In this document: positions 27,590 to 36,963 of the stretch, one piece after another
How the letters are laid out: every line of letters begins with the position of its first letter
Numbering within the stretch: the first letter of the stretch is position 1
The notes under the pieces: model-generated
The model's database searches: none
Told to the model about the DNA's origin: nothing
Seen by the model: only the letters and a program-made list of their open reading frames with translations
Assembly: GCF_000196135.1 (NCBI RefSeq)
Contig: NC_005090.1
Span: 1,436,001 to 1,500,000 of the forward strand
Direction: 5' to 3'
Origin: Wolinella succinogenes DSM 1740
GTDB taxonomy: Bacteria > Campylobacterota > Campylobacteria > Campylobacterales > Helicobacteraceae
DNA length: 64,000 nt
Translations under genes and position numbers: made by a program

Positions 27590-28594
27590 TTAGGGTCTAG
27601 CCTCCAAAAAAGGCTCGATTCTCTCTTTTGTGGGAGGGTGAGTGAGGAGAATCGAGGGTATCTCATCCCCTTGATCAAGCCTAAGCAGAATCTCTGCCAG
27701 ACGCCTTGGCGCGATCCCTGCCCTCTTCAACCCCTCTAGGGCAAAGGCATCCGCCTCGCGCTCCATCTCTCTTGAGTAACCCCGCTGAAGCAAAAGCGCA
27801 GGAATCCCTGCCGCCAAATCCGCAAAAGCGCCCACATCACCCACGCCTACGGAGATGAGCACACCCGTCCCTAGCGTCTGCAAAAGCATCCGAAGGGCGT
27901 GCGATTCTTTGAGGTGACCGATCTCGTGCGCCAGAACGGCGATGATCTCTTCATCATGCTCGCTCTTTTCCACCAGCTCATCACTCAAAATAATCACCTC
28001 ACCCGCCAAAGCAAAAGCGTTTGCCCCCAAGACAGGGCTGGAGCGAAACAAAAGCTGATGCGCCCCGCACTCATTCACCGCGCAAAATCGCTCCAATCCT
28101 CGCTTTATCTCCTCTTGGCGCGAGAGGCTTAGGGTCGATTCCTTAAGATAGAGCCGATCCAAAATCTCCAGCGTCTCTGAATCCATAGCAAGCCTTACTG
28201 AAGCAGGAGCCTGTTTGGCCACCCACAAGGAGAGCTGGGGCAATCCATAAAAGATTCCCGCCCAAAGCACTCCAAGCGCCAAAAGAATCGACAACGCCAC
28301 ATAGCGAAGCTTTCCCTCAAAAAATCGCGCCAAATGCTCAGGCGAAGTGCCCCCTATCCAGCACTCTAGAATCTTGGATTCCTCTAGGCTTAGCCCATGA
28401 ATCTCCCCTCCAGCCTCTAGATGCAAGACCCCTCCAGCCTCGCCCACAGAAGGCTCCATTCGAAGCGCTTTTTTACCCAAAGAGAGCTGGAGGTCCTCCC
28501 CTCTTAGCTCCAGTCTATCCCCAAGAATCTCAAGGGTAACAGAGTGAGCCTTGGAGCTCTCTCCATCAAAATAGCTCGCCTCTATCAAGCTCAC
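27590..28594 (-). CDS. M48-family membrane metallopeptidase
   Basis: 334 residues. An N-terminal beta-rich domain (about 1-90) is followed by one TM helix (about 97-120) and an M48 peptidase domain with the zinc motif AVLAHEIGHLKESH and the downstream Glu in YSREMEREADAFALEGL. Homologues (YfgC/LoiP-like) act in envelope protein quality control. It starts at a GTG overlapping the stop of the DUF898 gene (GTGA), so the two are made together. Confidence 0.87.
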   Translation of the reverse strand: MSLIEASYFDGESSKAHSVTLEILGDRLELRGEDLQLSLGKKALRMEPSVGEAGGVLHLEAGGEIHGLSLEESKILECWIGGTSPEHLARFFEGKLRYVALSILLALGVLWAGIFYGLPQLSLWVAKQAPASVRLAMDSETLEILDRLYLKESTLSLSRQEEIKRGLERFCAVNECGAHQLLFRSSPVLGANAFALAGEVIILSDELVEKSEHDEEIIAVLAHEIGHLKESHALRMLLQTLGTGVLISVGVGDVGAFADLAAGIPALLLQRGYSREMEREADAFALEGLKRAGIAPRRLAEILLRLDQGDEIPSILLTHPPTKERIEPFLEARP

Positions 28595-29610
28595 CCTACC
28601 CCAACATCCATATCAAAAAAGTCCGACATCTCCGAGCCCAAAGCCCCCACATCGGATTGTATCTTGGCGCTATAACTCTCCAAGTCCGGCGCGATCACCT
28701 CAAGATGTAAAGCCTTGTATCGAGCGATGCGCACACTCGCAAAAGGGGTGAAAAGCCCAAGCGTCACCATGACCAAAAAGAGATTTGAGAAGTAGATCCA
28801 AAGCATCTCTCGCGCGCGCTGTGTCGAGTGGAATCGAGCCTCTCCCATCTGCGTGTGGTTGTAAAAAAGATTGGCCACTCGCGTCTTGATAATCGCCATA
28901 GCAATGGGCACAAGAGTGTAGAGCAAAACAATCATCACCAAAAGCAAAGAGGCTCTAGCTCCTTTTTCAAAAGCCGAAGAAGCCATCAATCCAAAAAATC
29001 CAAGCATCATCAGCCCTAGTGGAAGCGCCACCAAAGCAAAAACCCAGATATAGAGCTTCCAAAAGGGTTTGGATTGGCCTTCATAGAGGCATTGAACGCT
29101 CCCATAGGTGTAATTGGAGGCGAGATATTTCACCTGCACATACGCCGCATAGGGGAGCGCCAATCCCAGCGTGATGAGTGAGACAAAAGGCCAAAGCAAA
29201 AAAGCCTTTGCCGCCCCACTCACGCTACCAACAAAACCGAAACGGATTCCTCGATAGCTGCTCTGCAGCGCATTAAAGCGCAACGATCGAACGATAATCC
29301 ATGGAGAAAGCGCCAGAATCAAAAGTAAGATTCCCATCCCCACGAGCGGCAAAATCTCTGAAGTGATGACATACGCGATAAAAAACGCCGCCGCAATAAG
29401 CCTGCCTTTGAGTATCTGCATCGGGGTGGCGAGATAGACAAACGCCTGATGATCTAAAATCGTATGCCCATAAAACCAGCGATTTGTTCGCACCTTAGCC
29501 CAAGCGGAATAGATTCCCAAAGTGATGAGACTAAGGGCGATATTGACGATCCAAATTTTGAAATATTCACTGCCTTTTCCAGTGAAATTCAAAGGGTAAC
29601 GAGTAGACAT
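28591..29610 (-). CDS. DUF898 (YjgN-like) inner-membrane protein
   Basis: 339 residues with about eight predicted TM helices. Repeated motifs LNFTGKGSEYFKIWIVNIALSLITLGIYSAWAKVRTNRWFYGHT and, later, LWIYFSNLFLVMVTLGLFTPFASVRIARY are hallmarks of DUF898. Function is unknown. DUF898 genes are often next to M48 peptidases, as here. The ATG follows AAGGAG. It lies 15 bases after ogt in the same direction. Confidence 0.85.
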   Translation of the reverse strand: MSTRYPLNFTGKGSEYFKIWIVNIALSLITLGIYSAWAKVRTNRWFYGHTILDHQAFVYLATPMQILKGRLIAAAFFIAYVITSEILPLVGMGILLLILALSPWIIVRSLRFNALQSSYRGIRFGFVGSVSGAAKAFLLWPFVSLITLGLALPYAAYVQVKYLASNYTYGSVQCLYEGQSKPFWKLYIWVFALVALPLGLMMLGFFGLMASSAFEKGARASLLLVMIVLLYTLVPIAMAIIKTRVANLFYNHTQMGEARFHSTQRAREMLWIYFSNLFLVMVTLGLFTPFASVRIARYKALHLEVIAPDLESYSAKIQSDVGALGSEMSDFFDMDVGVG

Positions 29611-29625
29611 CTTTCTCCTTGTAGA

Positions 29626-30096
29626 TTATTCAGTTTTTGCCTCCCTAGCGCAGAGGCTCTTCTCCCACTCTAAAATCGCCTTTTTTCGCTCCACTCCCCC
29701 TCCGCTATAGCCCCCTAGTCCATTTTGGGCTACCACGCGGTGGCAAGGGTAGAGAAGAACGATCTTGTTGCTCGCCATCACGCGCGCCACGGCTCTTTGG
29801 TGCACGCCTAGGGCACGCCTTCCAAGTTCGCTATAGGTCACCACCTCCCCAAAAGAGAGTTTGGCAAGCTCCTCTAAAACACGCCTAGATAGCTCACTTG
29901 CAAAGGCGCAGGGAAAAGGCAAAGGGTGCACCGCTTTGCCCATCAAAAATGCCTCTAGCGCCTCTTTGGCTCTCTCTGTGAGTTCATTTGCAGAGGCCTC
30001 CAAAGGCTCAGGAACAAAGAGGATTCCCTCCACTCTCCTAGCATCAGCCCTAATCTCCACCCACCCAAAAGGGGTTTTAAAGTAGTCTCTATTCAT
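29626..30096 (-). CDS. ogt: Methylated-DNA-protein-cysteine methyltransferase
   Basis: A suicide repair protein that removes methyl groups from O6-methylguanine. 156 residues. The acceptor motif is LYPCHRVVAQNGLGGYSGG; the recognition helix region is FGEVVTYSELGRRALGVHQRAVARVMASN. There is no Ada regulatory domain. Start and ubiD stop overlap by four bases. Confidence 0.93.
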   Translation of the reverse strand: MNRDYFKTPFGWVEIRADARRVEGILFVPEPLEASANELTERAKEALEAFLMGKAVHPLPFPCAFASELSRRVLEELAKLSFGEVVTYSELGRRALGVHQRAVARVMASNKIVLLYPCHRVVAQNGLGGYSGGGVERKKAILEWEKSLCAREAKTE

Positions 30097-31931
30097 CGAG
30101 TCTTAGGTGAGTCACAAAGATGGAATCGCCGCTCAAACTCCTCATCAACCTCTAGCAACCCTCGCGCCTTAAGGGATTGGATCACCTCTTTGGTGCAATC
30201 TGTCTCTAGCGGCCATTCTCTTAGGTGTCCATCCACCGCCCCTTTGTCTGTGGCATCCACGCTCACGAATTTCTCAAAAAGACGCACATCTCGTTTGGCG
30301 TCTATATTGTTCACCACACGCCAAAGAATCATATAGAGATTCTCCAAATCATTTTTTTCTTCATCCACAAAGACCACGATTCGTAGGTGATTTTGAAGCT
30401 CCTCTAAGGGGGAGAGCGCTTTGGTGATGGAGCGATCCTTTTTGTTCACTCCCACGAGCGCGATAGGGCTGGGGGTGTCAGTGAAGATTTGTCTCACCCG
30501 TGCCACCTCGGGCAAAAGCTCTCGAAGTCGCCCAAGAAGCGCCTCGTCACTCAAAAGAGAGAAAGTAGGATCAAAACCAAGGGCTGCTCCTGTGGCATCC
30601 ACCCCAAGCTTGCCTCCTAGCGCATACTCTGGGCTAGCATGATCAAGCGCATCACAAACTCCATCACTAAGCAGAAGCCTAGAGGGGTGGAATCGCGCCA
30701 AGACATGATTCATAAGCGCCTCATCCTCTCGCAAAGAGGGGGCATCCTCATCCACAAACAGAGCGTGCTTCACAAAGCTCATCTGTCCCACACCCCAAAA
30801 AGCGTGCATGATCTGCTTAGCATGCCCAGGGTAGCTAGGAGCGATTTTGGCCAAGATGAGATTGTGAAAGACTCCATTTTCGGGCATATAGTAGTCAATG
30901 AGGCTAGGAGCGGTGGTCTTTAAGAGGGGGAGAAAAATCCGCTCGGTTGGATAGCCTAAATATTTGTCCTCCAAGGGGGGCTTGCCCACGACCGTGGCCA
31001 CATAGATAGGGTTTTTCTTGTGGGTGATCGCGCTCACCTCTAGCTCTGGATAGGGCTCAATGGGCGTGTAGAATCCTGTATGGTCACCAAAAGGTCCTTC
31101 AAGTCGCATTTTGCTTGTATCCACCCAACCTTCGATGACAAAATCAGCATCAAAGGGGACAAAGAGCGGATTGGTGAGGCAAGAGACCAGCTCGGCGCGC
31201 CTACCCCGAATAAAACCATAAAGAAGCAGCTCAAAGACTCCATAAGGAAGCGGAGCCGTGCCGCACCATGTATAGAGAGGATCGCCTCCAATAGCGATGG
31301 AGACGGGCATTTTTTGACCTGCGGCTTTGTATTGATTGAAAAAATGGGTGGAATCTTTGTGAATCTGCCAATGAAGCCCTAAGCGATTCTTCTCATAGAG
31401 CTGCAGGCGATACATTCCGAGATTTTGAACCCTTCCCTCTAGGTCTTGCGTATACACCTGTCCCATCGTGATGAAAGGCCCTCCATCCTTCTCCCATGTG
31501 GTGAGGATAGGAAGCTCGTAGAGATCGACCTCTTCGCCCTGCTTAATGACCTGCTGGCAAAGTCCTTTGGTTTTGAGTTTTTTAGGCACAACATGACGCA
31601 AGCGCGCCAATTTTGGAAGCATCGCAAGCGTTTGCGCCCATCCCTTAGGGGGCTTGAATTGGACAAATTCCCCCACGCTTTGAGCGATCTCTTCGACCTC
31701 ACCCACGAGAATCTTCACTAGCTCCTCGCTTCCAAAGAGATTCATCACCACGGGAGTTTCAAACTCTTTGCCGCTTTTTTTATCGATGGGTCGAGTGAAA
31801 AGGAGGGCTTTGCTCTCAGGTTTTTTCACCTCGACATAGGCGATATGGGGAATCTCCAGGTGGATATCCAAGGGCTCATCAATCACTCGTAATAGATTGT
31901 GCTCTTTGAGTAGGTCAAGGTAACTTCTCAT
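30093..31931 (-). CDS. ubiD: UbiD-family decarboxylase
   Basis: Prenylated-FMN-dependent aromatic or alpha,beta-unsaturated acid decarboxylase, about 612 residues, longer than E. coli UbiD (497) but typical for this phylum. Seen: IAIGGDPLYTWCGTAPLPYG, LEGPFGDHTGFYTPIEPYPE (with the E-R-E-type active-site Glu) and PEYALGGKLGVDATGA. Because these bacteria make menaquinone by the futalosine route, the enzyme likely acts late in that pathway rather than in ubiquinone synthesis. The ATG at 31931 shares a base with the preceding stop (TGATG); GAGGAG lies upstream. Confidence 0.88.
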   Translation of the reverse strand: MRSYLDLLKEHNLLRVIDEPLDIHLEIPHIAYVEVKKPESKALLFTRPIDKKSGKEFETPVVMNLFGSEELVKILVGEVEEIAQSVGEFVQFKPPKGWAQTLAMLPKLARLRHVVPKKLKTKGLCQQVIKQGEEVDLYELPILTTWEKDGGPFITMGQVYTQDLEGRVQNLGMYRLQLYEKNRLGLHWQIHKDSTHFFNQYKAAGQKMPVSIAIGGDPLYTWCGTAPLPYGVFELLLYGFIRGRRAELVSCLTNPLFVPFDADFVIEGWVDTSKMRLEGPFGDHTGFYTPIEPYPELEVSAITHKKNPIYVATVVGKPPLEDKYLGYPTERIFLPLLKTTAPSLIDYYMPENGVFHNLILAKIAPSYPGHAKQIMHAFWGVGQMSFVKHALFVDEDAPSLREDEALMNHVLARFHPSRLLLSDGVCDALDHASPEYALGGKLGVDATGAALGFDPTFSLLSDEALLGRLRELLPEVARVRQIFTDTPSPIALVGVNKKDRSITKALSPLEELQNHLRIVVFVDEEKNDLENLYMILWRVVNNIDAKRDVRLFEKFVSVDATDKGAVDGHLREWPLETDCTKEVIQSLKARGLLEVDEEFERRFHLCDSPKTR

Positions 31932-32437
31932 CACTTCTCCTCGCGCGATTCTTCTAATCGCCTTTCACGGCGTTTTTGGGCTTTTTTGTAGCGTCTCTCC
32001 TCTTGGGGAGTCTCAGGCACGAGCCTTGGCACACTCACAGGGCGTCCCTGCTCATCAATAGCGACCATCGTGAAATAGCAGCTATTGGTGTGAGTCACCA
32101 CGCGCTTGTGGATATCTTCAGCAATCACTTTGATTCCAATCTCCATCGAGGTGTTCCCTGTGTAATTCACCGAAGCAAGAAAGGTGACAAGATTTCCGAT
32201 CTCGATGGGATTTTTAAAAATCACTCGATCCACCGATAGTGTCACTACAGGCTTAGCGCAGTAGCGAGAGGCGCACGCATAAGCCACCTGATCAAGAAGC
32301 TTGAGCAGATCACCCCCGTGCACAAAACCTCTAAAATTCGCCATGGCAGGCGTCATAAGGATGGACATTGTGAGGGTTTTAGTGTCAAAGACATCCTCTC
32401 TTAGGGTGTTGAATTGGAGCTCATCGAATCGATTCAT
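31931..32437 (-). CDS. Hotdog-fold acyl-CoA thioesterase (YciA-like)
   Basis: About 168 residues, single hotdog domain: TMSILMTPAMANFRGFVHGGDLLKLLDQVAYACASRYC contains the catalytic Asp and the HGG turn, and VTLSVDRVIFKNPIEIGNLVTF continues the family pattern. A charged Arg/Lys/Glu tail ends the protein. It hydrolyses acyl-CoAs. The start is taken at the ATG overlapping the DoxX stop (ATGA at 32434-32437); an in-frame ATG at 32452 with GGAGG just upstream is an equal alternative. Confidence 0.87.
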   Translation of the reverse strand: MNRFDELQFNTLREDVFDTKTLTMSILMTPAMANFRGFVHGGDLLKLLDQVAYACASRYCAKPVVTLSVDRVIFKNPIEIGNLVTFLASVNYTGNTSMEIGIKVIAEDIHKRVVTHTNSCYFTMVAIDEQGRPVSVPRLVPETPQEERRYKKAQKRRERRLEESREEK

Positions 32438-32853
32438 CGAGAGAGTCCCCATTTGCCTCCGCCCATCAAAATGAGTGCGATAGCCCCCACCAAAAAGAGC
32501 AAGGGCAGCTCAATCAAAAGCCCACCCTGAGGCGTGAGCGCTAAGAGCTTGGAACCATAAGCAACATAGATTGCCACCACCATCGTGAGCGCGATAACGA
32601 GCGCATTGAGTCGCGTATAAAGCCCCAAAATCAAAAGCGCGGGCGAGAAAATCTCGCCAATATATGTTCCATACGCCATAAATTCTGGCAGTCCATTATT
32701 CACGAGCATCTTCTCAATCCCGCCGATACCATTTTTGAGCTTGTGGATTCCATGCATGAGCATAAGACCGCCCAAAGCGAGCCGCAACAAAAGAGCACTC
32801 AAATCATAGCTATGAAGCTTGGCAAAAAACGATTCTAGACTTTGCATTTTCAA
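32434..32853 (-). CDS. DoxX-family membrane protein
   Basis: 139 residues, four TM helices (about 20-38, 57-75, 80-98, 108-130), with LLLRLALGGLMLMHGIHKLKNG as the DoxX signature. DoxX relatives are linked to thiol or quinone metabolism and detoxification, but this member is uncharacterised. The ATG start is the first of the group thioesterase-ubiD-ogt. Confidence 0.83.
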   Translation of the reverse strand: MKMQSLESFFAKLHSYDLSALLLRLALGGLMLMHGIHKLKNGIGGIEKMLVNNGLPEFMAYGTYIGEIFSPALLILGLYTRLNALVIALTMVVAIYVAYGSKLLALTPQGGLLIELPLLFLVGAIALILMGGGKWGLSR

Positions 32854-32893
32854 TCACTCCAAAAAATTAAGATTAGTGAGAACGATTTTAACT

Positions 32894-33442
32894 CTAAGTT
32901 GCTTTACCCTCGCCAAGCCACTCTCGTTTTAAGATGGCGTACTGATATGTGTTTTCATAGCGGGGCGAGCCATCAGGATTATTTATGAATGAGATAAATT
33001 CAAGAAACAGACCTTCTCGCCTCATTCCCAAACGATCGCAAAGCCTTTGGGAGGGGAGGTTATCCTCTTCAACATAAGCATAAATCCTCCTTGCGCCACC
33101 CCGAAAAAGCTCCTCTATAGCGGCCTTAACCGCTTCGGTTGCATACCCTTTTCCGCCATAATTCAGATTAAAATTCCATCCGATGCTATAGGTGTCTGGC
33201 TCCTCTTTGACCCAAAACACCTCCCCGATAAGCCACTCTGCATTCTTCAAGCATACCGCATAAAAATCACCCTGATCAGACTGACCTTGCCTCTCTCGAA
33301 TCTTTCTTAGAGCCTCGTCATAAGAGTTGATCTTTTCGTCCAAAAAACATCGAACAGGAGGATTGGCAAGATAGTCATAGAGTCTCTCCGCGTCTCTCTC
33401 TTCAAAGTCACGAATCACTAGCCTATCGGTTTCTATGCGCAT
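32894..33442 (-). CDS. GNAT-family N-acetyltransferase (RimJ/RimL-like)
   Basis: 182 residues. IETDRLVIRDFEERDAERLYDYL is the N-terminal strand/helix of RimJ/RimL-type enzymes; the acetyl-CoA site is around IGWNFNLNYGGKGYATEAVKAAI and NLPSQRLCDRLGMRREG. The substrate, protein N-terminus or small molecule, is not predictable. The ATG at 33442 is chosen as the conserved start; AAAAGG precedes it. The frame opens further upstream inside phr. Confidence 0.85.
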   Translation of the reverse strand: MRIETDRLVIRDFEERDAERLYDYLANPPVRCFLDEKINSYDEALRKIRERQGQSDQGDFYAVCLKNAEWLIGEVFWVKEEPDTYSIGWNFNLNYGGKGYATEAVKAAIEELFRGGARRIYAYVEEDNLPSQRLCDRLGMRREGLFLEFISFINNPDGSPRYENTYQYAILKREWLGEGKAT

Positions 33443-33455
33443 GGCAAAAGCCTTT

Positions 33456-34799
33456 TTATGAAGATACACGGAGAGTGTTTTGCATCGCCTTCGCCTCTTG
33501 CGCACTTCTTTTGGCGCTCACTATAGGAGCAAGATAGCGCTCTTTTAGCCCCTCCCACCGCTCCTCACTGCTCCAGTTTTGAGTAGAGATTCCCCTTAAT
33601 TCAGGAATCCAGCGCTTCACATACTCTCCCTTGGGGTCAAATTTGAGGCTTTGGGTGTAGGGATTAAAGATGCGGAAAAAAGGCTGAGCATCCGCCCCGC
33701 TCCCCGCACACCACTGCCAATTACCGGCATTTTGAGCCACATCATAATCCAAAAGCTTGGAGGCAAAGTAGCGCTCGCCCCAACTCCAATGGAGGTGAAG
33801 ATTCTTAGTGAGGAACGAGGCACAGACCATCCGCGCCCGATTATGCATGAACCCCGTGTGATTGAGCTCCCTCATGCCCGCATCCACAAGCGGCACTCCG
33901 CACTCTCCTTTTTGCCATCGCTCCAAGCGCTCTTGAGATTCGCTCCACCTCATCTGCATGGGCTTAAAATCCTCTCGCTCACTATGAGGGAAGTGATAGA
34001 GGAGCATCGCATAAAACTCCCTCCAAAGAATCTGACGATAAAAAGGAGCGACCTTGATTCCCTCTTCTTGCCACACCTTGAGTCTTCTTATAACCTCTCT
34101 CACCCCTAGCGTGCCAAAGCGCAAAAAGAGCGATAGCCCCGAAGTGGCCTCGGCTTCAAGAGAGTCTCGATCCAAGGCATAACGCGTGATCTTGGATGAA
34201 AACTCCTCCAGCCTCTTTTGGGGAAGAATTTTCAGAGATTCCAAAAGAGGCAGAGGAGAGAAGCCCATCGATTCTAAAGAGGGAGGGGCGGGGATAGGAT
34301 AGGGAGCGAGCTTTTTGGGAAGATCCAACCCTTTAGCATAGTGCCCTTCAGAGAGAATCTTGAGGCTTTGATTGTAGTAGGCACTAAAGATAGTGTAGGG
34401 TGAACCCTCCTTTTTAAGCACCTCATTGGGGTCAAAGAGGTAGTTATCAAGAACAAAGCGACAATCCAAAAGCTCTCTTGCTGCTTCATCCCTAGAAAGC
34501 GCGTATGAGTCATAATCTTGCGAGGCAAAAAGCCTAGAGAATCCCTGCTCTTTGAGCCTAGAGAGAATCTTTAAAGGCTCTCCATAAAAGATCGCCAAAT
34601 CTAGTCCGCGCGCCCTAAGCTCTGACTTTAACCTCATCACCTCCCCATAGATATAACCCACGCGCCGATCCTCCTTGGGCAGGGGAGAGAGCAGGTGGGA
34701 ATCAAAGATAAAAAGAGGCAGCACCTCGCCAGAGGCTTGCTCAAAAGTGCGATTGTCTTCTAAGCGCAAGTCACGACGAAACCAAATGAGGCTCTTCAC
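33456..34799 (-). CDS. phrB: Deoxyribodipyrimidine photolyase
   Basis: Blue-light DNA repair enzyme for cyclobutane pyrimidine dimers, 447 residues. The N-terminal antenna-binding domain starts SLIWFRRDLRLEDN. The FAD domain has WREFYAMLLYHFP, GVPLVDAGMRELNHTGFMHNRARM, FLTKNLHLHWSWGERYFA and LLDYDVAQNAGNWQWCAGSGADAQPFFRIFNP, which include the tryptophans of the electron-transfer chain. The start overlaps the DUF523/DUF1722 gene by four bases. Confidence 0.94.
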   Translation of the reverse strand: MKSLIWFRRDLRLEDNRTFEQASGEVLPLFIFDSHLLSPLPKEDRRVGYIYGEVMRLKSELRARGLDLAIFYGEPLKILSRLKEQGFSRLFASQDYDSYALSRDEAARELLDCRFVLDNYLFDPNEVLKKEGSPYTIFSAYYNQSLKILSEGHYAKGLDLPKKLAPYPIPAPPSLESMGFSPLPLLESLKILPQKRLEEFSSKITRYALDRDSLEAEATSGLSLFLRFGTLGVREVIRRLKVWQEEGIKVAPFYRQILWREFYAMLLYHFPHSEREDFKPMQMRWSESQERLERWQKGECGVPLVDAGMRELNHTGFMHNRARMVCASFLTKNLHLHWSWGERYFASKLLDYDVAQNAGNWQWCAGSGADAQPFFRIFNPYTQSLKFDPKGEYVKRWIPELRGISTQNWSSEERWEGLKERYLAPIVSAKRSAQEAKAMQNTLRVSS

Positions 34800-35746
34800 T
34801 TATAGGCCTTCAAGTCCGAGCGAAGGGCAAAGTCCCTTGGATAAGGCTCAAAAAAGATCTGATCTTGTAGGTAGCCAATTCCATATTGCTTGGCATAGAG
34901 GCGCAAAAGCCTCACAGGCAGCACCAAAGGGACAATCCCTTCTCTAAACTCCTGCATGGCGCTTCTTAGCTCCTCTTTTTGGGTGGGAGTGAGATGATTC
35001 TTCAAAAAGCCCGCGCAGTGCTCTAGCACATTGTAGGTGGTGGAGATTTTATTCTTTTTAGCAATCGCCTGCAAAAAGAGCTCACCAAATTGCAAGAGAA
35101 TCTCCCCTAGAGGCTTTTGATCACTATTGGCGACCACGCGCCCCATCTCTCGATAGAGTCGCTCATCTTTGGCTTGCAAGAGGAATTTATAGCGCGTATA
35201 AAAATGGACTAAATCCCCCATCTTTGGCGAAGAGAGAGAAAAGAGGCGCCATGATTCGTAGGCAAAAATCTGCATGATGAAATTCTCTTTGATCCATGCA
35301 TCATAGAGTCGTCCATCCTCCTCGATAGGGAGGTGTGGCATGGCTTGACGCAACATTTTGGCAAAGATTCCCGCCTCACTCTCGCGCTCTGGCATCCCTT
35401 GAGGATTATAGACTTTCACCCTCTCCATCCCACAGGTGGGGGATTTGGCTTTGAGAATAAAGCCACAGACCCCCTCCTCTTTGAGGCGCTTAAGATACTC
35501 TTGTGAGATTTGCGTCAGTGGCTGGGTGTAGTCTCTCTCGCTCTTGTGTCCTTTGACTTTAATTCTCCCCTCCTCCTTCACAAGACGAATCGTCTCTCTT
35601 GGCACGCCAAGCACGGGAGCTTCGGGACAGAGCGGCACATACTCGACATATTTAGCCAAATCTTCACTCACAAAAGGGTAGCGATTGTGCCCTGCACTCC
35701 AGTTGCACTCGACTCCAAGCAAACAGGCCGAAACCCCAATCTTCAT
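34796..35746 (-). CDS. DUF523-DUF1722 protein (YbgA-like fusion)
   Basis: About 316 residues. DUF523 (1-150): IGVSACLLGVECNWSAGHNR, CPEAPVLGVPRETIRL, ILKAKSPTCGMERVKVY; its conserved Cys/Asn/Gly pattern suggests a metal or thiol site. DUF1722 (about 175-300): LVHFYTRYKFLLQAKDERLYREMGR. The fused form is often found beside photolyase genes, as here; the function is unknown. The ATG at 35746 is preceded by AAGGAGGAG and overlaps the ArsA-like gene stop (ATGA). Confidence 0.83.
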   Translation of the reverse strand: MKIGVSACLLGVECNWSAGHNRYPFVSEDLAKYVEYVPLCPEAPVLGVPRETIRLVKEEGRIKVKGHKSERDYTQPLTQISQEYLKRLKEEGVCGFILKAKSPTCGMERVKVYNPQGMPERESEAGIFAKMLRQAMPHLPIEEDGRLYDAWIKENFIMQIFAYESWRLFSLSSPKMGDLVHFYTRYKFLLQAKDERLYREMGRVVANSDQKPLGEILLQFGELFLQAIAKKNKISTTYNVLEHCAGFLKNHLTPTQKEELRSAMQEFREGIVPLVLPVRLLRLYAKQYGIGYLQDQIFFEPYPRDFALRSDLKAYK

Positions 35747-36684
35747 CTCTCCTCCTTGAGGCACCGCTCCAGCTCATGGACAATAAGCCCCAAGCCCTCA
35801 CGACCCAAAATATCTTCATCTTGAAGTGGAATCTTCCAAAGCCGCTCCCCTTTGAAAACCTCATCAATCTCAGCCAAATAGCGTGCTTGGCTCTCTCCTC
35901 GCTTGGCAAAAAAGGGGTCGTGACTGGGGGGCATGATTTTGTTGATGATGAGCGCGTAGGGCTTAAGACTCTCATGCTTGAGGGAGTGAAGTGCACGCTT
36001 GGTCTCTTCAATGGCGAGATGCTCCGGGTTGAGCACGAAGAGAATCCCGCACTCTTTGGAGTCTTTGAGGCGATTATTAAAGGCACTGTAGCGCAGATAA
36101 CGCTCCTCTAGACGCAGCATGATATTAGAAGAAGAATCGCTTAGATGCCCCAATGCACTCTCGATCTTTCCTCCCCTCTCCTGCTGACTAAGAAGTGTTT
36201 TGCTCCACTCTTTGAGGGTTTTAGGCAGAGTAAAGAGGCGCAAAGTGTGACCCGTAGGGGCGGTGTCCACGACGATTCTATCCCACCTAGAATCAGGCTC
36301 AATGATGAGACGAATAAGACGATCAAAGAGGGCTGATTCTTGTGCGACTCCACTACTGGCAATGGATTGGTAGTAATTGTCCAGCATCGCATAGGAGTTG
36401 GCCGAAACAAAGCGCTTGGTGTCACTCGCTACGGCTTGTATATAGCGCTTCACCTCTTGGCGCGGATCAATCTCGATGGCGTGAAGATTTTCGCTTAGCG
36501 CTAGAGCTTCGTTCCCTAGCCTCTTCTCGAAAATGTCGCCGAGATTGTGCGCAGGGTCTGTGGAGACAAGAAGGGTCTTTTCGCCTCTTTGGGCTAGGAG
36601 CGAAGCGATGGAGCTAGAGAGCGTGGTTTTACCCACGCCCCCCTTGCCCCCGACAAAAAGGAGTCGAGGAATTTGAAGCGACAT
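35743..36684 (-). CDS. ArsA/Get3-family ATPase
   Basis: A 313-residue single-domain deviant-Walker ATPase: FVGGKGGVGKTTLSSSIA (signature Lys in the P-loop), LLVSTDPAHNLGD (switch I / A-loop), VVDTAPTGHTLRLFTLP (switch II). ArsA drives the arsenite pump; Get3/TRC40 relatives target tail-anchored proteins. There is no arsB or arsR nearby, so arsenic export is unlikely. It lies in an operon after cstA and a small Cys-tailed protein, an association I recall in other bacteria, with unknown role. Confidence 0.85.
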   Translation of the reverse strand: MSLQIPRLLFVGGKGGVGKTTLSSSIASLLAQRGEKTLLVSTDPAHNLGDIFEKRLGNEALALSENLHAIEIDPRQEVKRYIQAVASDTKRFVSANSYAMLDNYYQSIASSGVAQESALFDRLIRLIIEPDSRWDRIVVDTAPTGHTLRLFTLPKTLKEWSKTLLSQQERGGKIESALGHLSDSSSNIMLRLEERYLRYSAFNNRLKDSKECGILFVLNPEHLAIEETKRALHSLKHESLKPYALIINKIMPPSHDPFFAKRGESQARYLAEIDEVFKGERLWKIPLQDEDILGREGLGLIVHELERCLKEER

Positions 36685-36693
36685 GGGAGACCT

Positions 36694-36963
36694 TTAGCAA
36701 CACGTGCAGGGGAAATTCTCAAAAGGAGACTCATTGAGCCCCACCTTTTGATGCCACACGTGGAATTTGGGCATGAGTTCAGGCAAAAGCTCTAGCGTGT
36801 AGAGCTCGTAGGGATTAGGAATCCCCATCATCTCTGAAAAAGTGATAATCATAAAAAAATCGTCAATCTCCTTTTGGCTTTTGGCGAGCACGCCCCGATA
36901 GCTCGAGGCGTAATACTCATCCAATCCCTTGGAGAAAGCGACAAACTTATGAATGAGCTTCAT
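36694..36963 (-). CDS. Small 'cory-CC-star' protein ending in Cys-Cys
   Basis: 89 residues: KLIHKFVAFSKGLDEYYASSYRG, FFMIITFSEMMGIPNPYELYTLELLPELMPKFHVWHQKVG, with the last residues CTCC before the stop. It fits a small family named for ending in CC-stop, encoded beside CstA transporters and ArsA-like ATPases. There is no TM helix or signal peptide. The ATG at 36963 overlaps the cstA 3' end by 17 bases; an in-frame ATG at 36990 lies deeper in cstA. The role is unknown; the cysteine tail could bind metal or be lipidated, which is speculation. Confidence 0.75.
   Translation of the reverse strand: MKLIHKFVAFSKGLDEYYASSYRGVLAKSQKEIDDFFMIITFSEMMGIPNPYELYTLELLPELMPKFHVWHQKVGLNESPFENFPCTCC

Noticed and set aside
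35743-36684. Arsenic resistance ATPase
   Set aside because: The fold is ArsA-like, but no arsB, arsR, arsC or arsD gene is near and the operon is built on CstA; arsenic export is not supported.
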